Shown: positions 1 through 9,014 of the stretch, one piece after another
How positions within the stretch are numbered: the stretch's first letter is position 1
Layout: each line of letters opens with the position of its first letter
DNA from: Gemella sp. GL1
Lineage (GTDB): Bacteria; Bacillota; Bacilli; Staphylococcales; Gemellaceae
Direction: 5' to 3'
DNA length: 64,000 nt
Assembly (NCBI RefSeq): GCF_013415365.1
Contig: NZ_JACBYB010000021.1
Coordinates: 217,968 to 281,967, forward strand
The notes under the pieces: generated by a model
Database searches by the model: none
What the model saw: only the letters and a program-made list of their open reading frames with translations
Told to the model about the DNA's origin: nothing
Program-made: the position numbers and the translations under genes

Positions 1-577
1 AGCCTTTAACATTTTCTGGTAGTCCCTTATTTAAAGAATTCATTGTCGCCGCCGCCCCCATAGATACTCCAAACAACACTATATCTGGATTATTATTTTC
101 TGCAGATATTTTCTTAACCCAATTTACTAAATCACTTGAATCATGACCACCCATTGAATAAGTTTTTCCTTCACTATTACCATGTGCAATTAAATCAGGA
201 GCAAAAACATTATAACCTCTATTATAAAAACCTTTAATGAATTTGACCGCATCTTTAGCTGAACTAGTGAATCCATGAGTTACTATTATCCATTTTTCAT
301 TCTTTTCATTATTGTGAGTAAATGTATATCCCTTTAGATTGACCCCTGTCACTGACTTCATGTCCTGTTCTATAGCTTTTTCATTGAACCATTTTTGATT
401 TTCAACTTTTCTTGTATCTTCAACTCCATCATTATCTTGTCCAGTAACTCCATCTTTACTAATTTGCGGATTAAGAGCAAAATTATGAAAATAATCTCCT
501 ACAAACCAAGAAGCTGCAAGTAAAATAATAATGAAAAATGAAATAATACTTTTTTTAAATTTTTTTATAAATTTCAT
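1..577 (-). CDS. Alpha/beta hydrolase, membrane-anchored (3' end outside window)
   Basis: The first 192 residues are in the window; the C-terminus lies beyond base 1. The start ATG (575-577) follows a GGGAG ribosome site. A basic N-terminus leads into one hydrophobic segment (about residues 10-29), probably a signal anchor, so the catalytic part should face outside. Residues 97-106 hold the HGFTSS oxyanion-type motif, and GVSMGAA (170-176) is the GxSxG nucleophile elbow. The Asp/His of the triad would be in the missing part. The family includes lipases, esterases and peptidases, so the substrate is unknown. The gene has its own promoter and an inverted repeat in the leader, listed separately. 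Confidence 0.85.
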   Translation of the reverse strand, partial: MKFIKKFKKSIISFFIIILLAASWFVGDYFHNFALNPQISKDGVTGQDNDGVEDTRKVENQKWFNEKAIEQDMKSVTGVNLKGYTFTHNNEKNEKWIIVTHGFTSSAKDAVKFIKGFYNRGYNVFAPDLIAHGNSEGKTYSMGGHDSSDLVNWVKKISAENNNPDIVLFGVSMGAAATMNSLNKGLPENVKG

Positions 578-600
578 TATATACTCCCATCATATAATTT

Positions 601-659
601 TAGTTTGTTAATCAAACTATATAATGAAATAGTATAGTTTAATATTCTCCAAATGTAAA
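601..659 (-). promoter_or_regulatory. Promoter with operator-like inverted repeats for the hydrolase gene
   Basis: On the minus strand TTTACA (654-659) and TATACT (631-636) are separated by exactly 17 bases. Downstream, between the -10 and the ribosome site, is TAGTTTG-5-CAAACTA (601-619). A second, wider pair of TAGTTTA/TAAACTA arms brackets the -35 spacer. This arrangement resembles a TetR-type operator. No regulator gene is visible next to it in the window. Confidence 0.5.
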
Positions 660-666
660 CTAAAAT

Positions 667-698
667 AAAAAATCACAAACATTAAGTTTGTGATTTTT
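667..698 (-). terminator. Rho-independent terminator after ychF
   Basis: AAAATCACAAAC and GTTTGTGATTTT arms around a 5-base loop, with flanking A/T runs, lie 9 bases past the ychF stop. Confidence 0.85.
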
Positions 699-706
699 CA
701 CTAGTT

Positions 707-1807
707 CTAAACGTTAAATCTAAACAACATTATATCACCATCTTTAACTTCATATTCTTTTCCTTCTAATCTAACTCTCCCCGCCTCTTTAGCTTTCGGC
801 ATTGAACCATACTCCACTAAATCGTCATAAGATACTGTCTCTGCACGAATAAATCCACGCTCAAAATCTGAATGAATTATTCCTGCACATTCTGGTGCCA
901 ACATTCCTTTTTTGAATGTCCAAGCACGTACTTCTTGAACCCCTGCAGTAAAGTAAGTTGCTAAGCCTAATAGTGAATAAGCAGCCTTAATTAATTGATC
1001 AAGTCCTGATTCCTTAATTCCTAATTCTTCTAAAAACATTTCTTTTTCTTCATCTTCTAAAGAAGCAATTTCTTCTTCAATCTTAGCGCATACTGTAATT
1101 ACTTCTGAACCTTCTACAGCTGCAAATTCTTTTACTGCCTGAAGAAATTTATTTGAGTCCTCATTTCCTAAATCATCTTCAGAAACATTTGCTACATAAA
1201 GCATAGGTTTTAAAGTAAGTAGATGTAATCCTTTTGCAATTTTAGTTTCTTCCTTATCGAAGTCTATAATACGTGCTGGTTTATCTTCCTTTAAAACCTC
1301 ACGAACTTTAGTTAAAACTTCAAATTCTGCTAGAGCATCTTTATCTTTTTGACGAGCCATTTTCTCTACACGACTTATACGTTTTTCAACACTTTCTAAA
1401 TCTGCTAGGATCAATTCTAAATTAATTACTTCTATATCATATATTGGATCTACTCCTCCGGCTACATGAGTGATATTTTCATCTTCAAAACACCTTACCA
1501 CCTGACAAATAGCATCTACTTCACGAATATGACTTAAAAATTTATTTCCAAGCCCCTCCCCTTTAGATGCACCTTTTACAATTCCTGCAATATCAGTAAA
1601 TTCGAAAGATGTTGGCACTGTTTTTTTAGGTTCTACTAATTCTGTTAATTTATTTAATCTTTGGTCTGGTACTTCTACAATACCCACGTTTGGATCAATT
1701 GTTGCGAAAGGATAGTTAGCTGCTAGAGCTCCTGCCTTTGTAATCGCGTTAAATAATGTCGATTTACCCACATTTGGTAATCCTACTATTCCTGCTGTTA
1801 ATGCCAT
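707..1807 (-). CDS. ychF: Redox-regulated ATPase YchF (Obg-like P-loop GTPase family)
   Basis: Full-length at 366 residues. The P-loop GLPNVGKST is at about 9-17, and the DIAGIVKGASKGEGLG switch region follows near 73-88. The C-terminal TGS-like part contains the conserved CAGIIHSDFERGFIRAE stretch. YchF binds ATP in preference to GTP and associates with ribosomes; it has been linked to oxidative stress response. A GGAGAT site precedes the ATG. It is followed by a terminator and looks monocistronic. In Bacillus-type chromosomes ychF lies near noc-parAB and the origin, and the same genes occur within 16 kb here. Confidence 0.97.
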   Translation of the reverse strand: MALTAGIVGLPNVGKSTLFNAITKAGALAANYPFATIDPNVGIVEVPDQRLNKLTELVEPKKTVPTSFEFTDIAGIVKGASKGEGLGNKFLSHIREVDAICQVVRCFEDENITHVAGGVDPIYDIEVINLELILADLESVEKRISRVEKMARQKDKDALAEFEVLTKVREVLKEDKPARIIDFDKEETKIAKGLHLLTLKPMLYVANVSEDDLGNEDSNKFLQAVKEFAAVEGSEVITVCAKIEEEIASLEDEEKEMFLEELGIKESGLDQLIKAAYSLLGLATYFTAGVQEVRAWTFKKGMLAPECAGIIHSDFERGFIRAETVSYDDLVEYGSMPKAKEAGRVRLEGKEYEVKDGDIMLFRFNV

Positions 1808-2101
1808 TTTTTAATCTCCTAAAATTTTATTAATCTAAAATATTCTATCACATATTACTGATTAAGTCACCCTATAACTAAAACTTATCAATACAATTTT
1901 CTCATATAAATCATCTTACTAATACAACAACTACTAATCCTATCCTAGAGTGCTCCACTTGTTTCAAACTTGCAAAATTTAATCAACATAGCTCCCATTG
2001 TTATTACCTTCTCTTAATTATTGTACATTTCTTAAAGCGACAATTCTTTTGATTTTAATCTATTTTTCAAATATCTATTCCTAATCAATTAACCCCTTTT
2101 A
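1808..2101. other. Intergenic stretch without a recognised gene
   Basis: These 294 bases between ychF and the kinase gene hold no credible coding region. Only a 17-codon minus-strand reading frame near 1940-1990 with a weak AGAAGG site is visible, and I do not call it. The ychF promoter presumably lies here, but I cannot pick a clear -35/-10 pair. Confidence 0.4.
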
Positions 2102-2728
2102 TTAGATCTTTAATTTAGTTTTTATTTGTTCAAAAACTAGCTGCCAATCTTCTTCTTTATTTACATCAATATTATTCATATCAATCTTAATTTTTGGTCC
2201 CTTATTATAAGACTCATACCAACCTACATACTTACTATGCATCCTTTGATAATATTTATACAAGCTACTTCCCACTTCACATTGCTCATAAGGACGCCCC
2301 CTTTTTTTGATATTTGCTATCATCTTATCAAAAGTAATATCAAGATATATAAGTAGATCTGGTGATTTCTTAGGCATACCTTTCAATTCTTCCATCATAT
2401 TATCCAATAATTCTATATAGGTGTTGTATTCTTCTACACTCATGTTCCCGTCTTCATAATTAAGTAAGGCAAATAAAGCATCTTCGTATATAGATCTATC
2501 TAAAACATTATTATCATTATCTAAAGCTTCTTTTATTAACTTGAATCTTTTATTTAAGAAATAGATTTGCAGTAAAAATCCATAACGTTTACGATCAGCG
2601 TAATATTTGTCCAAAATTGGATTTTCTTCTACGGGTTCTGCCATAAGTTTTGTCCCTAACTCATCCGATAATCTCTTACTTACAGTTGACTTACCGCTAC
2701 CAACTGTCCCTCCTAAAACTAACACCAT
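2102..2728 (-). CDS. Deoxynucleoside kinase (dAdo/dGuo kinase family)
   Basis: The 208-residue protein has the dNK fold signatures: P-loop GGTVGSGKST (6-15), the DRSIYED motif (77-83) carrying catalytic and nucleoside-contact residues, and the arginine-rich lid RGRPYEQ around 143. It phosphorylates a deoxynucleoside for dNTP salvage. Gram-positive genomes often carry a tandem dak/dgk pair; only one is here, so substrate preference cannot be told from sequence alone. The ribosome site (AAAGAGAAT) is modest. It lies between two transcription units and is probably monocistronic. Confidence 0.9.
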   Translation of the reverse strand: MVLVLGGTVGSGKSTVSKRLSDELGTKLMAEPVEENPILDKYYADRKRYGFLLQIYFLNKRFKLIKEALDNDNNVLDRSIYEDALFALLNYEDGNMSVEEYNTYIELLDNMMEELKGMPKKSPDLLIYLDITFDKMIANIKKRGRPYEQCEVGSSLYKYYQRMHSKYVGWYESYNKGPKIKIDMNNIDVNKEEDWQLVFEQIKTKLKI

Positions 2729-2849
2729 TTTATTCTCTTTTCTTTATAATTTTTCTTTATTAATTATATATATATCCTCCTTTTGCGTCAATATTCTAAA
2801 ACTTTTAATTTTTTTAAAATTATACACCGATTTCCTTGAAGTATGACTT

Positions 2850-2922
2850 GAACTATAAAGTTTTACAAAATTTTATAGTTCGTACTAGTCACTTGAATTT
2901 TTAATAAATTATATATTATAAT
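2850..2922 (+). promoter_or_regulatory. Hairpin plus promoter ahead of the GATase/DJ-1 operon
   Basis: GAACTATAAA and TTTATAGTTC (2850-2859, 2872-2881) form a perfect 10-base stem without a U-run on either side, so it may be an operator rather than a terminator. Just downstream TTGAAT (2893-2898) and TATAAT (2917-2922) sit 18 bases apart, 31 bases before the gene start. Confidence 0.45.
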
Positions 2923-2953
2923 TATTCTTATATATAAAAATTAAGGAGATTTT

Positions 2954-3685
2954 ATGAAACCTATAATCGGAATAGTTAGCAATCAAATAAATGATGAATT
3001 TGAAGTTTTAAATAAACTCCAAATCACTTATACCGCAACAGACAATATAAATGCAATCTCCAATGCTGGTGGGGACCCCATCATTATACCAATAAATAAT
3101 GCGGAATCCGTAAAAAAATATTCACACATAATAGACGGTCTTTTGCTTGCTGGTGGTCAAGATGTCTCCCCTTTATTTTATGGAGAAGAACCTAGCCCTA
3201 AATTAGGACAGACCTTGGCAAAAAGAGATGCTTTTGAAATTGAAATAGTTAAGGAAATGTTGAAATTACAAAAACCCATTTTCGGTATCTGTCGAGGTAT
3301 GCAAGTTATCAATATAGCGCTAGGTGGTAGTCTCTATCAAGATATCGAGTATGTAAATACAGAACTTATAAAACATTGGCAAGATACTCACCCAAAATAT
3401 ATCAGTCATTCAGTATCAACTGTAAAAGACTCAATAATAAATAAGTTGATAGGAGACAATTCTACTATTAACAGCCTTCATCATCAAGTTATAAAAAAAT
3501 TAGGAGTAAACCTTAAAGCAACAGCTTACTCTTCTGATGGATTAATAGAGGCTGTTGAATCCATAATTCCTAGTCAATATATTCTCGGAGTTCAGTGGCA
3601 TCCAGAAATTTTACTTCAAGAAAAGCATGAAGAATCCCAAAAATTATTTAAAAATTTTGTAATGGAATGTAAGAAAGGGCTTTAG
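2954..3685 (+). CDS. Gamma-glutamyl-GABA hydrolase-like class I glutamine amidotransferase (peptidase C26)
   Basis: The 243-residue protein has the class I amidotransferase triad: nucleophile in GICRGMQ (Cys113) and WHPE (His216, Glu218), plus the LLAGGQDV oxyanion strand at 64-71. This is the PuuD-like stand-alone hydrolase family, which cleaves gamma-glutamyl amide bonds; the true substrate here is unknown. The start is supported by AAGGAGAT eight bases upstream. It is one of few plus-strand genes and is followed after a single base by the DJ-1 family gene, so the two are very likely translationally coupled. Confidence 0.9.
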   Translation: MKPIIGIVSNQINDEFEVLNKLQITYTATDNINAISNAGGDPIIIPINNAESVKKYSHIIDGLLLAGGQDVSPLFYGEEPSPKLGQTLAKRDAFEIEIVKEMLKLQKPIFGICRGMQVINIALGGSLYQDIEYVNTELIKHWQDTHPKYISHSVSTVKDSIINKLIGDNSTINSLHHQVIKKLGVNLKATAYSSDGLIEAVESIIPSQYILGVQWHPEILLQEKHEESQKLFKNFVMECKKGL

Positions 3686-3686
3686 T

Positions 3687-4241
3687 ATGACTAAAAAAAT
3701 AGCAGTCTTGGCTGATAATGGATTTGAAGAAATAGAATTACTTACACCTATCGATGTACTTAGACGTGCAGGTCTAAAGGTAGACCTAATTTCCGCTAAT
3801 AATGCTGAATGTATCTCTAGTTCACGTAATGTAAAGATTCTTGTAGATAAAAAAATTAATGACATAAACTCTATTCTGGACTATGACGCAATCTTTATCC
3901 CTGGAGGTATGCCTGGTGCTGAAAACTTAAAAAACAATGAAAGGGTCATTGAATTTTTCCAAGAAATGAATAAAGCAGCTAAACTAGTATCAGCAATCTG
4001 TGCTGCTCCTATCGTTCTAGATAAAGCAGGATTAACTCAAAATAAAAATATTACTTGTTATCCTGGTTTCGAAAATAGCATTGATTTCAAATCGTATTCA
4101 GAATCAACCGTCATAGTAGATGGCAATATGATTACAGCTTCTGGTCCTGGTCTAGCCTTAGACTTTTCACTAAAACTACTTACCTATTTAACAAATGAAG
4201 AAACAAGCAATAATATAGCAAAAGCAATGTTAAAAAAATAA
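3687..4241 (+). CDS. DJ-1/PfpI family protein (YajL/ThiJ-like)
   Basis: The 184-residue protein has the DJ-1 signature: acidic residues in NGFEEIE (11-17), the IPGGMPGAENL loop near 71-81, and the reactive cysteine in SAICAAP (Cys105). Members act as deglycases, chaperones or glyoxalase-like enzymes protecting against carbonyl stress; which applies here is not visible. It is cotranscribed with the upstream amidotransferase (one base between stop and start). A shared bidirectional hairpin closes the operon directly at its stop codon. Confidence 0.9.
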   Translation: MTKKIAVLADNGFEEIELLTPIDVLRRAGLKVDLISANNAECISSSRNVKILVDKKINDINSILDYDAIFIPGGMPGAENLKNNERVIEFFQEMNKAAKLVSAICAAPIVLDKAGLTQNKNITCYPGFENSIDFKSYSESTVIVDGNMITASGPGLALDFSLKLLTYLTNEETSNNIAKAMLKK

Positions 4242-4271
4242 AAAGTTAGCGATTTAATCGCTAACTTTTTA
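4239..4271. terminator. Bidirectional terminator between the DJ-1 gene and gdhA
   Basis: AAAAAGTTAGCGATT and its complement AATCGCTAACTTTTT make a long perfect stem with A-run and U-run on both sides. It serves the plus-strand operon and the convergent gdhA. Confidence 0.9.
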
Positions 4272-4272
4272 T

Positions 4273-5622
4273 TTATACTAATCCTTGTGTAGACATTGCT
4301 TCAGCTACTTTTAAAAAACCTGCAATATTGGAACCTAAAACTAAATTCCCTTCTTGACCAAATTCCTTAGAAGCTTTAACCGATTCTTCGTAAATATTCT
4401 TCATAATATCATATAACTTAGCATCAACTTCTTCAAAAGTCCAAGCAAGACGCATAGAATTTTGACTCATTTCTAATGCTGAAACTGCTACCCCTCCAGC
4501 ATTAGCAGCCTTAGCAGGTCCAAATAGAACACCTGCTTGATGGAAAACATTTATAGCTTCTAATGTAGATGGCATGTTGGCACCTTCTGAAACTGCTAAT
4601 AAACCATTTTCAACTAAAACTTTTGCATCTTCTTCATTTAATTCATTTTGAGTTGCACAAGGGAAAGCTAAATCTGTTTTTATAGACCAAATTCTACCTT
4701 CCTCTGCTTTTGTGAATACACTATGTGGATGAAATTCTACATATTTAGAAATACGTTCACGTTGTTTTTCTTTAAGTTCTTTAATTGTATCCAAGTTAAT
4801 ACCATTTTCATCATAAATATATCCTGATGAATCAGACATAGCTACAACCTTAGCACCCAATTGCTGTAATTTTTCTGCAGCATAAATTGCAACATTTCCA
4901 GAACCAGATACTATAGCTATTTTCCCAGCAATATCCTTACTATTAGCTTTTAACATTTGTTCAGCAAAATAAACAGCACCATATCCTGTAGCCTCTTTAC
5001 GAACAAGTGATCCACCATAAGTTAGACCCTTACCAGTAATAACTCCGTTCTTATATCCATTTAACTTCTTATATTGTCCGAACATGTATCCAACTTCTCT
5101 TGCTCCTACACCAATATCTCCTGCTGGTACATCTATATCTGGACCAATATATTTTTGAAGTTCAGTCATAAAGGCTTGAACGAATCTCATTACTTCATTA
5201 TCAGATTTTCCTTTAGGATCAAAGTTTGAACCACCCTTACCTCCACCGATAGGAAGTCCTGTCAGTGAATTTTTGAAAATTTGTTCAAAACCTAAAAACT
5301 TAACAATTGACTGGTTTACAGATGGATGAAATCTAATTCCTCCTTTGTAAGGTCCGATTGCTGATGAATACTGTACTCTATACCCCTTATTTACTTGTAC
5401 TTTTCCTTGATCATCTAACCAAGCTACTCTAAATGATATAACTCTCTCAGGTTCTACTAAACGCTCTAAAATATTTTCTTCAATATATTTTGGATACCTA
5501 TCAAAAACTGGCACTAAAGTTTCAAAAACCTCTTTTACTGCCTGCAAAAATTCTGACTCGTGAGCATTATCTTCCTTTACCTTCTTAAAAACTTCTGTTA
5601 CGTATTCTCTTCCTTTTGTCAT
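4273..5622 (-). CDS. gdhA: NADP-specific glutamate dehydrogenase
   Basis: The 449-residue protein matches the hexameric NADP-type enzyme in length. It interconverts 2-oxoglutarate plus ammonia and glutamate. Visible motifs are the substrate lysine region in LPIGGGKGGSNFDPKGKS (near 123-140), PAGDIGVGAREVGYMFGQYK (166-185), and the Rossmann loop GSGNVA near 241. The start follows AAGGAGATTTTATT. It lies 50 bases downstream of a glutaredoxin-like gene with no terminator between, so the two probably share the extended -10 promoter upstream of that gene. Confidence 0.97.
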   Translation of the reverse strand: MTKGREYVTEVFKKVKEDNAHESEFLQAVKEVFETLVPVFDRYPKYIEENILERLVEPERVISFRVAWLDDQGKVQVNKGYRVQYSSAIGPYKGGIRFHPSVNQSIVKFLGFEQIFKNSLTGLPIGGGKGGSNFDPKGKSDNEVMRFVQAFMTELQKYIGPDIDVPAGDIGVGAREVGYMFGQYKKLNGYKNGVITGKGLTYGGSLVRKEATGYGAVYFAEQMLKANSKDIAGKIAIVSGSGNVAIYAAEKLQQLGAKVVAMSDSSGYIYDENGINLDTIKELKEKQRERISKYVEFHPHSVFTKAEEGRIWSIKTDLAFPCATQNELNEEDAKVLVENGLLAVSEGANMPSTLEAINVFHQAGVLFGPAKAANAGGVAVSALEMSQNSMRLAWTFEEVDAKLYDIMKNIYEESVKASKEFGQEGNLVLGSNIAGFLKVAEAMSTQGLV

Positions 5623-5672
5623 AATAAAATCTCCTTATCTAAACATGTGTGTTCATTGCCTAAAAATTCTTC

Positions 5673-5954
5673 TTAGGGTCTTGCAGTTAAAGTACAAGCT
5701 GTTCCATTTAAATCATTTAATTCAAAAATAAGCGTATCATTAGGCTGAACTAAAACTGGTATACCAATAAATCCCCAAAGTTTTCTCATTTCAAATTCTG
5801 GTCTTGTATCTCTAAGTTTTAAAAATCTTTTCAAATTATCCATAGAGGCCGTTATATTAACTTCTTCGTAATCAATTCCTTGTTCCTTTAATTCAGCAAC
5901 AAATGCCGCTGTATCTGGACATAGATCACTGAAATATAAAGTATATCCTGCCAT
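5673..5954 (-). CDS. Glutaredoxin-like protein (CPDT motif)
   Basis: A 93-residue thioredoxin-fold protein. The active-site-like CPDT sits at residues 12-15, after the first strand YTLYFSDL; GIPVLVQP near 64-71 is the cis-proline loop. A single active-site cysteine followed by P-D-T suggests a monothiol or atypical glutaredoxin-related protein, and the partner is unknown. A GAGGGGAG ribosome site precedes the ATG. It is the first gene of a probable two-gene unit with gdhA. Confidence 0.8.
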   Translation of the reverse strand: MAGYTLYFSDLCPDTAAFVAELKEQGIDYEEVNITASMDNLKRFLKLRDTRPEFEMRKLWGFIGIPVLVQPNDTLIFELNDLNGTACTLTARP

Positions 5955-5984
5955 ATTTTTTCTCCCCTCATCATTCTTAATGAA

Positions 5985-5993
5985 ATTATATCA
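5985..5993 (-). promoter_or_regulatory. Extended -10 promoter of the glutaredoxin-gdhA unit
   Basis: Minus-strand TGATATAAT (TGnTATAAT) lies 31 bases upstream of the glutaredoxin-like start. The -35 is weak (T-rich), which is acceptable for an extended -10. Confidence 0.5.
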
Positions 5994-6197
5994 TAAAAGA
6001 GTTTTCAAAAAAATTTTTATGCTCAATATGATTAATAATACCAATGTATCATTAAACTATAGTTAGCAACATAATAACTTTAATTGGAAATAAAGGACCT
6101 TTAAAATTATTCTGTAATAAAATAAAAACACAACTTGTTAATTCAAATATAGGTTGAATTTTTCAAGCTATGTCTTTATTTACTATATCTACTTAAC

Positions 6198-7037
6198 CTA
6201 TTTTCTTATTCTTTCATACATAATAATACCTGCTGCTACTGATGCATTAAGACTTTGAGTCTTCCCTAACATAGGAAGATGGTATAAGAAGTCACAAGCT
6301 GCAGTCACAGTCTTACTCATACCTTCTCCTTCATTTCCAACTACAATAGCTAAGGGAACATCTTTAGCAATATTAGTATAATCTTCTGATCTATCCGAAA
6401 GAGTAGTTCCTGCAATCCAAAATCCTTTTTCCTTTAATTTTGCAATTGTGTCTAATAAATTAGATACTCTTACTACTGGCATATATTCTATAGCACCCGC
6501 TGATGAACGTACAACTGTTTGACTTACTACTGCTGCTCTCCTCTTAGGAATAATTACAGCTTTTACCCCACTTGCTTCTGCCGAACGGATAATTGCTCCT
6601 AAGTTATGAGGATCTTCAATATGATCTAATATCAATAAAGTAGTATCTCGATTTATTTCTTCTAATGAGTTTAGTATTTCATCTAATTCCCTGTATGCAT
6701 AAGGTGCAACAAAAGCTACAACTCCTTGATGTCTTTCTTTAGTTACATTGTCAAGTTTTCTTTTAGGCACTTCTTGACAAACAATTCTTTTTTCATTAGC
6801 AATAGAAAAAATAGACTTCAATCTTCCTTTTTCGATTCCTTCTTGAAATAAAATTTTGTTTATTTGACGACCAGAATTAATTGCCTCCAATATAGCATTT
6901 CTTCCAGCGATTACTTCCTTATCATCTTCTAAATCTACCATTTCTGAAAACTCATTTTGCTTACCTTGTTTTTTAAAATCCTGAGTTTTGAAATTCTTAT
7001 TTGATTTAAATTTCTTATTTTGATTTCTCATATTCAT
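6198..7037 (-). CDS. rlmB: 23S rRNA (guanosine-2'-O)-methyltransferase, TrmH/SpoU family
   Basis: The 279-residue protein has an N-terminal 30-residue Lys/Asn/Gln-rich tail, an RNA-binding substrate domain (about 40-110) and a SPOUT knot domain. The knot motifs are visible: LILDHIEDPHNLGAIIRSAEASG (motif 1), IVVGNEGEGMS (motif 2) and LPMLGKTQSLNASVAAGIIMYE (motif 3). It methylates a ribose in 23S rRNA (G2251 in the E. coli homologue). It is the last gene of cysS-mrnC-rlmB, and its start overlaps the end of mrnC by 23 bases, which suggests translational coupling. Confidence 0.93.
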   Translation of the reverse strand: MNMRNQNKKFKSNKNFKTQDFKKQGKQNEFSEMVDLEDDKEVIAGRNAILEAINSGRQINKILFQEGIEKGRLKSIFSIANEKRIVCQEVPKRKLDNVTKERHQGVVAFVAPYAYRELDEILNSLEEINRDTTLLILDHIEDPHNLGAIIRSAEASGVKAVIIPKRRAAVVSQTVVRSSAGAIEYMPVVRVSNLLDTIAKLKEKGFWIAGTTLSDRSEDYTNIAKDVPLAIVVGNEGEGMSKTVTAACDFLYHLPMLGKTQSLNASVAAGIIMYERIRK

Positions 7038-7446
7038 TTACTATATAGCTAAACAGCTGCTCCAATCTTTCAAAATTTTTGGCTAAGTAATGATAACCAA
7101 ATACAGCCTCAAGTCCTGTAGCAAGTTTATACTCCATTATAGTAGCATTCTTTGCTTTAGAATTATTCTTTTGATTTTTACCACGATTATATATAGCCAA
7201 TTCTTCTTCACTAAAAATATTATTATCTAAAATAGACTGCATAAAAAGTGCTTGAGCCCTAGCAGATACAACTCCAGAAACTTGTCTATGTAAATCATTA
7301 ATTTTCCCTAAATGATTTATCATCATATACTCTCTAGCCATAATGTCATAAATAGAATCTCCAATATAAGCTAATGATAAAACTTGCATATTTTCTAAAT
7401 TTTTTATATTTTCATCAGTAAAAGAAAATTTTATTCTTTCTTCCAT
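7015..7446 (-). CDS. mrnC: Mini-ribonuclease III
   Basis: A 143-residue stand-alone RNase III catalytic domain without a dsRNA-binding domain. The signature YIGDSIYDIMARE (27-39) carries the acidic residues that bind metal, and the second acidic site is in the LATGLEAVFGY helix. Mini-III matures 23S rRNA precursor ends in Gram-positive bacteria. It sits between cysS and rlmB with overlaps on both sides (16 and 23 bases), the usual Firmicute order. Confidence 0.95.
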   Translation of the reverse strand: MEERIKFSFTDENIKNLENMQVLSLAYIGDSIYDIMAREYMMINHLGKINDLHRQVSGVVSARAQALFMQSILDNNIFSEEELAIYNRGKNQKNNSKAKNATIMEYKLATGLEAVFGYHYLAKNFERLEQLFSYIVNEYEKSK

Positions 7447-8834
7447 CTTACTCCTTGTTTAGTATCCTCTAATATAATTCCCTCAGCTTTTAAGTCATCT
7501 CTTATCTTGTCTGCCAAAGTAAAATCCCTATTCTTGCGTGCATCTTCTCTCTGAGCAATTAAGCCCTCAATTCGTGCATAATCCCCTTTGATTTCCTCTT
7601 TTACTTCTAAGCTAATCCCTAAAATTTTACTATAGACTCCAAATGCAGCCTTAATTAATTCAAGAGTCTCTTTATTTACCTCATCTTTTTCAGTATAGAT
7701 ATTAGAGATCTTCACTAACTCATACCATGCCGATAAAACATTAGCTGTATTAAAATCATCATTCATTTCTTTTTCTAAAGTTTCTAAATTAGTATTCACT
7801 TTTTCTGCAACTTCATTATCCATACTTGGAATTGGCATCTCGTTAGATAATCTAAAGTTCAAGTTTTGATATGCAATCACTAATTTTGCATAGTTAGTCT
7901 TAGCAAGTTCTATACTTTCTGCAGAAAAATTAATAGGTGTTCTGTAGTGAACACTTAGCATAAATAGTCTAAGTACCATTGGATCTACTTGGGTAAGAAT
8001 ATCTTTTACTAAAGTAAAGTTTCCTAAAGATTTAGACATCTTAGTCCCGTCAATATTTATAAATCCATTATGCATCCAGTAATTAGCAAAAGTTGCCTGA
8101 TTGTGACATTCTGATTGAGCAATTTCATTCTCATGATGAGGGAATGTTAAGTCTTGTCCTCCTGCATGAATATCGATAGTTACACCTAGACTTTCTTTAG
8201 CCATTACAGAGCACTCAATATGCCAACCAGGACGCCCTTGTCCCCAAGGGCTTAACCAAGATACTTCCCCATCTTTAGCAGCCTTCCATAAAGCAAAGTC
8301 TAGTGGATCTTCTTTTAGTTCGCTAGCCTCAATTCTGGCACCTGAAATTAAATCATCTATAGATTGCTTACTTAATTTTCCGTAATCTTCCTTCTTACGT
8401 GTACGGAAGTAAACATCTCCCTTCACTTCATAGGCATAGTCTTCTGAAATTAATTTAGAAATGAAATCAATAATTTCTTGAATATAATCAGATACTCTTG
8501 GATTAGAACTCGCTCTTTGGCAACCTAGAGCATCATAATCCTTGTAAAATTCTGCTATATATTTGTCTGATAATTCTTTAGTAGAGATAGCTTCTTCATT
8601 GGCAGCTTTAATAATCTTATCATCAACATCTGTAAAATTAGATACAAAATTCACTTCGTAACCAATATATTCAAAATAACGCCTTACTACATCAAAAGTA
8701 ATAATTGGTCTAGCATTACCAATGTGAATATAATTGTAAACTGTAGGGCCACATACATACATAGACAGCTTATTTTTTTCTAATGATTTAAATACTTCTT
8801 TTTCTTGACTCAGCGTATTATAAATTTTAATCAT
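7431..8834 (-). CDS. cysS: Cysteine--tRNA ligase
   Basis: A 467-residue class I synthetase. CGPTV carries a zinc ligand (Cys28) near the N-terminus, with HIGNARP (about 37-43) as the HIGH motif, WHIECS supplying further zinc ligands, and TKMSKSLGNF as KMSKS. It charges tRNA-Cys in the cytoplasm. It heads the cysS-mrnC-rlmB operon. A GGAG-type site precedes the ATG. No T-box leader is visible in the 90 bases upstream, unlike hisS in this window. Length is normal for the family. Confidence 0.97.
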   Translation of the reverse strand: MIKIYNTLSQEKEVFKSLEKNKLSMYVCGPTVYNYIHIGNARPIITFDVVRRYFEYIGYEVNFVSNFTDVDDKIIKAANEEAISTKELSDKYIAEFYKDYDALGCQRASSNPRVSDYIQEIIDFISKLISEDYAYEVKGDVYFRTRKKEDYGKLSKQSIDDLISGARIEASELKEDPLDFALWKAAKDGEVSWLSPWGQGRPGWHIECSVMAKESLGVTIDIHAGGQDLTFPHHENEIAQSECHNQATFANYWMHNGFINIDGTKMSKSLGNFTLVKDILTQVDPMVLRLFMLSVHYRTPINFSAESIELAKTNYAKLVIAYQNLNFRLSNEMPIPSMDNEVAEKVNTNLETLEKEMNDDFNTANVLSAWYELVKISNIYTEKDEVNKETLELIKAAFGVYSKILGISLEVKEEIKGDYARIEGLIAQREDARKNRDFTLADKIRDDLKAEGIILEDTKQGVRWKKE

Positions 8835-8925
8835 TTAACTTCTCCTTTATAAATTTTCTATTATTAACTATTTTAACACATTATAGCAATAAACAGTAAA
8901 TTTTCTTAATTACAGTCATAAAAAA

Positions 8926-8957
8926 AACACATTCAGAAATTAATCTCTGAATGTGTT
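8926..8957 (-). terminator. Terminator after the VOC gene
   Basis: AACACATTCAGA and TCTGAATGTGTT form a 12-base stem followed on the minus strand by a U-run. It separates the VOC gene from cysS. Confidence 0.85.
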
Positions 8958-9014
8958 ACTAAAAAATTCACTTATTTTTAATCTTCTCACTTTTATAAAA
9001 TAAATTAATATTAT

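Noticed and set aside
3644..3865. Minus-strand open frame opposite the DJ-1 gene
   Set aside because: No ribosome site and no recognisable domain; it is a shadow of two real plus-strand genes.
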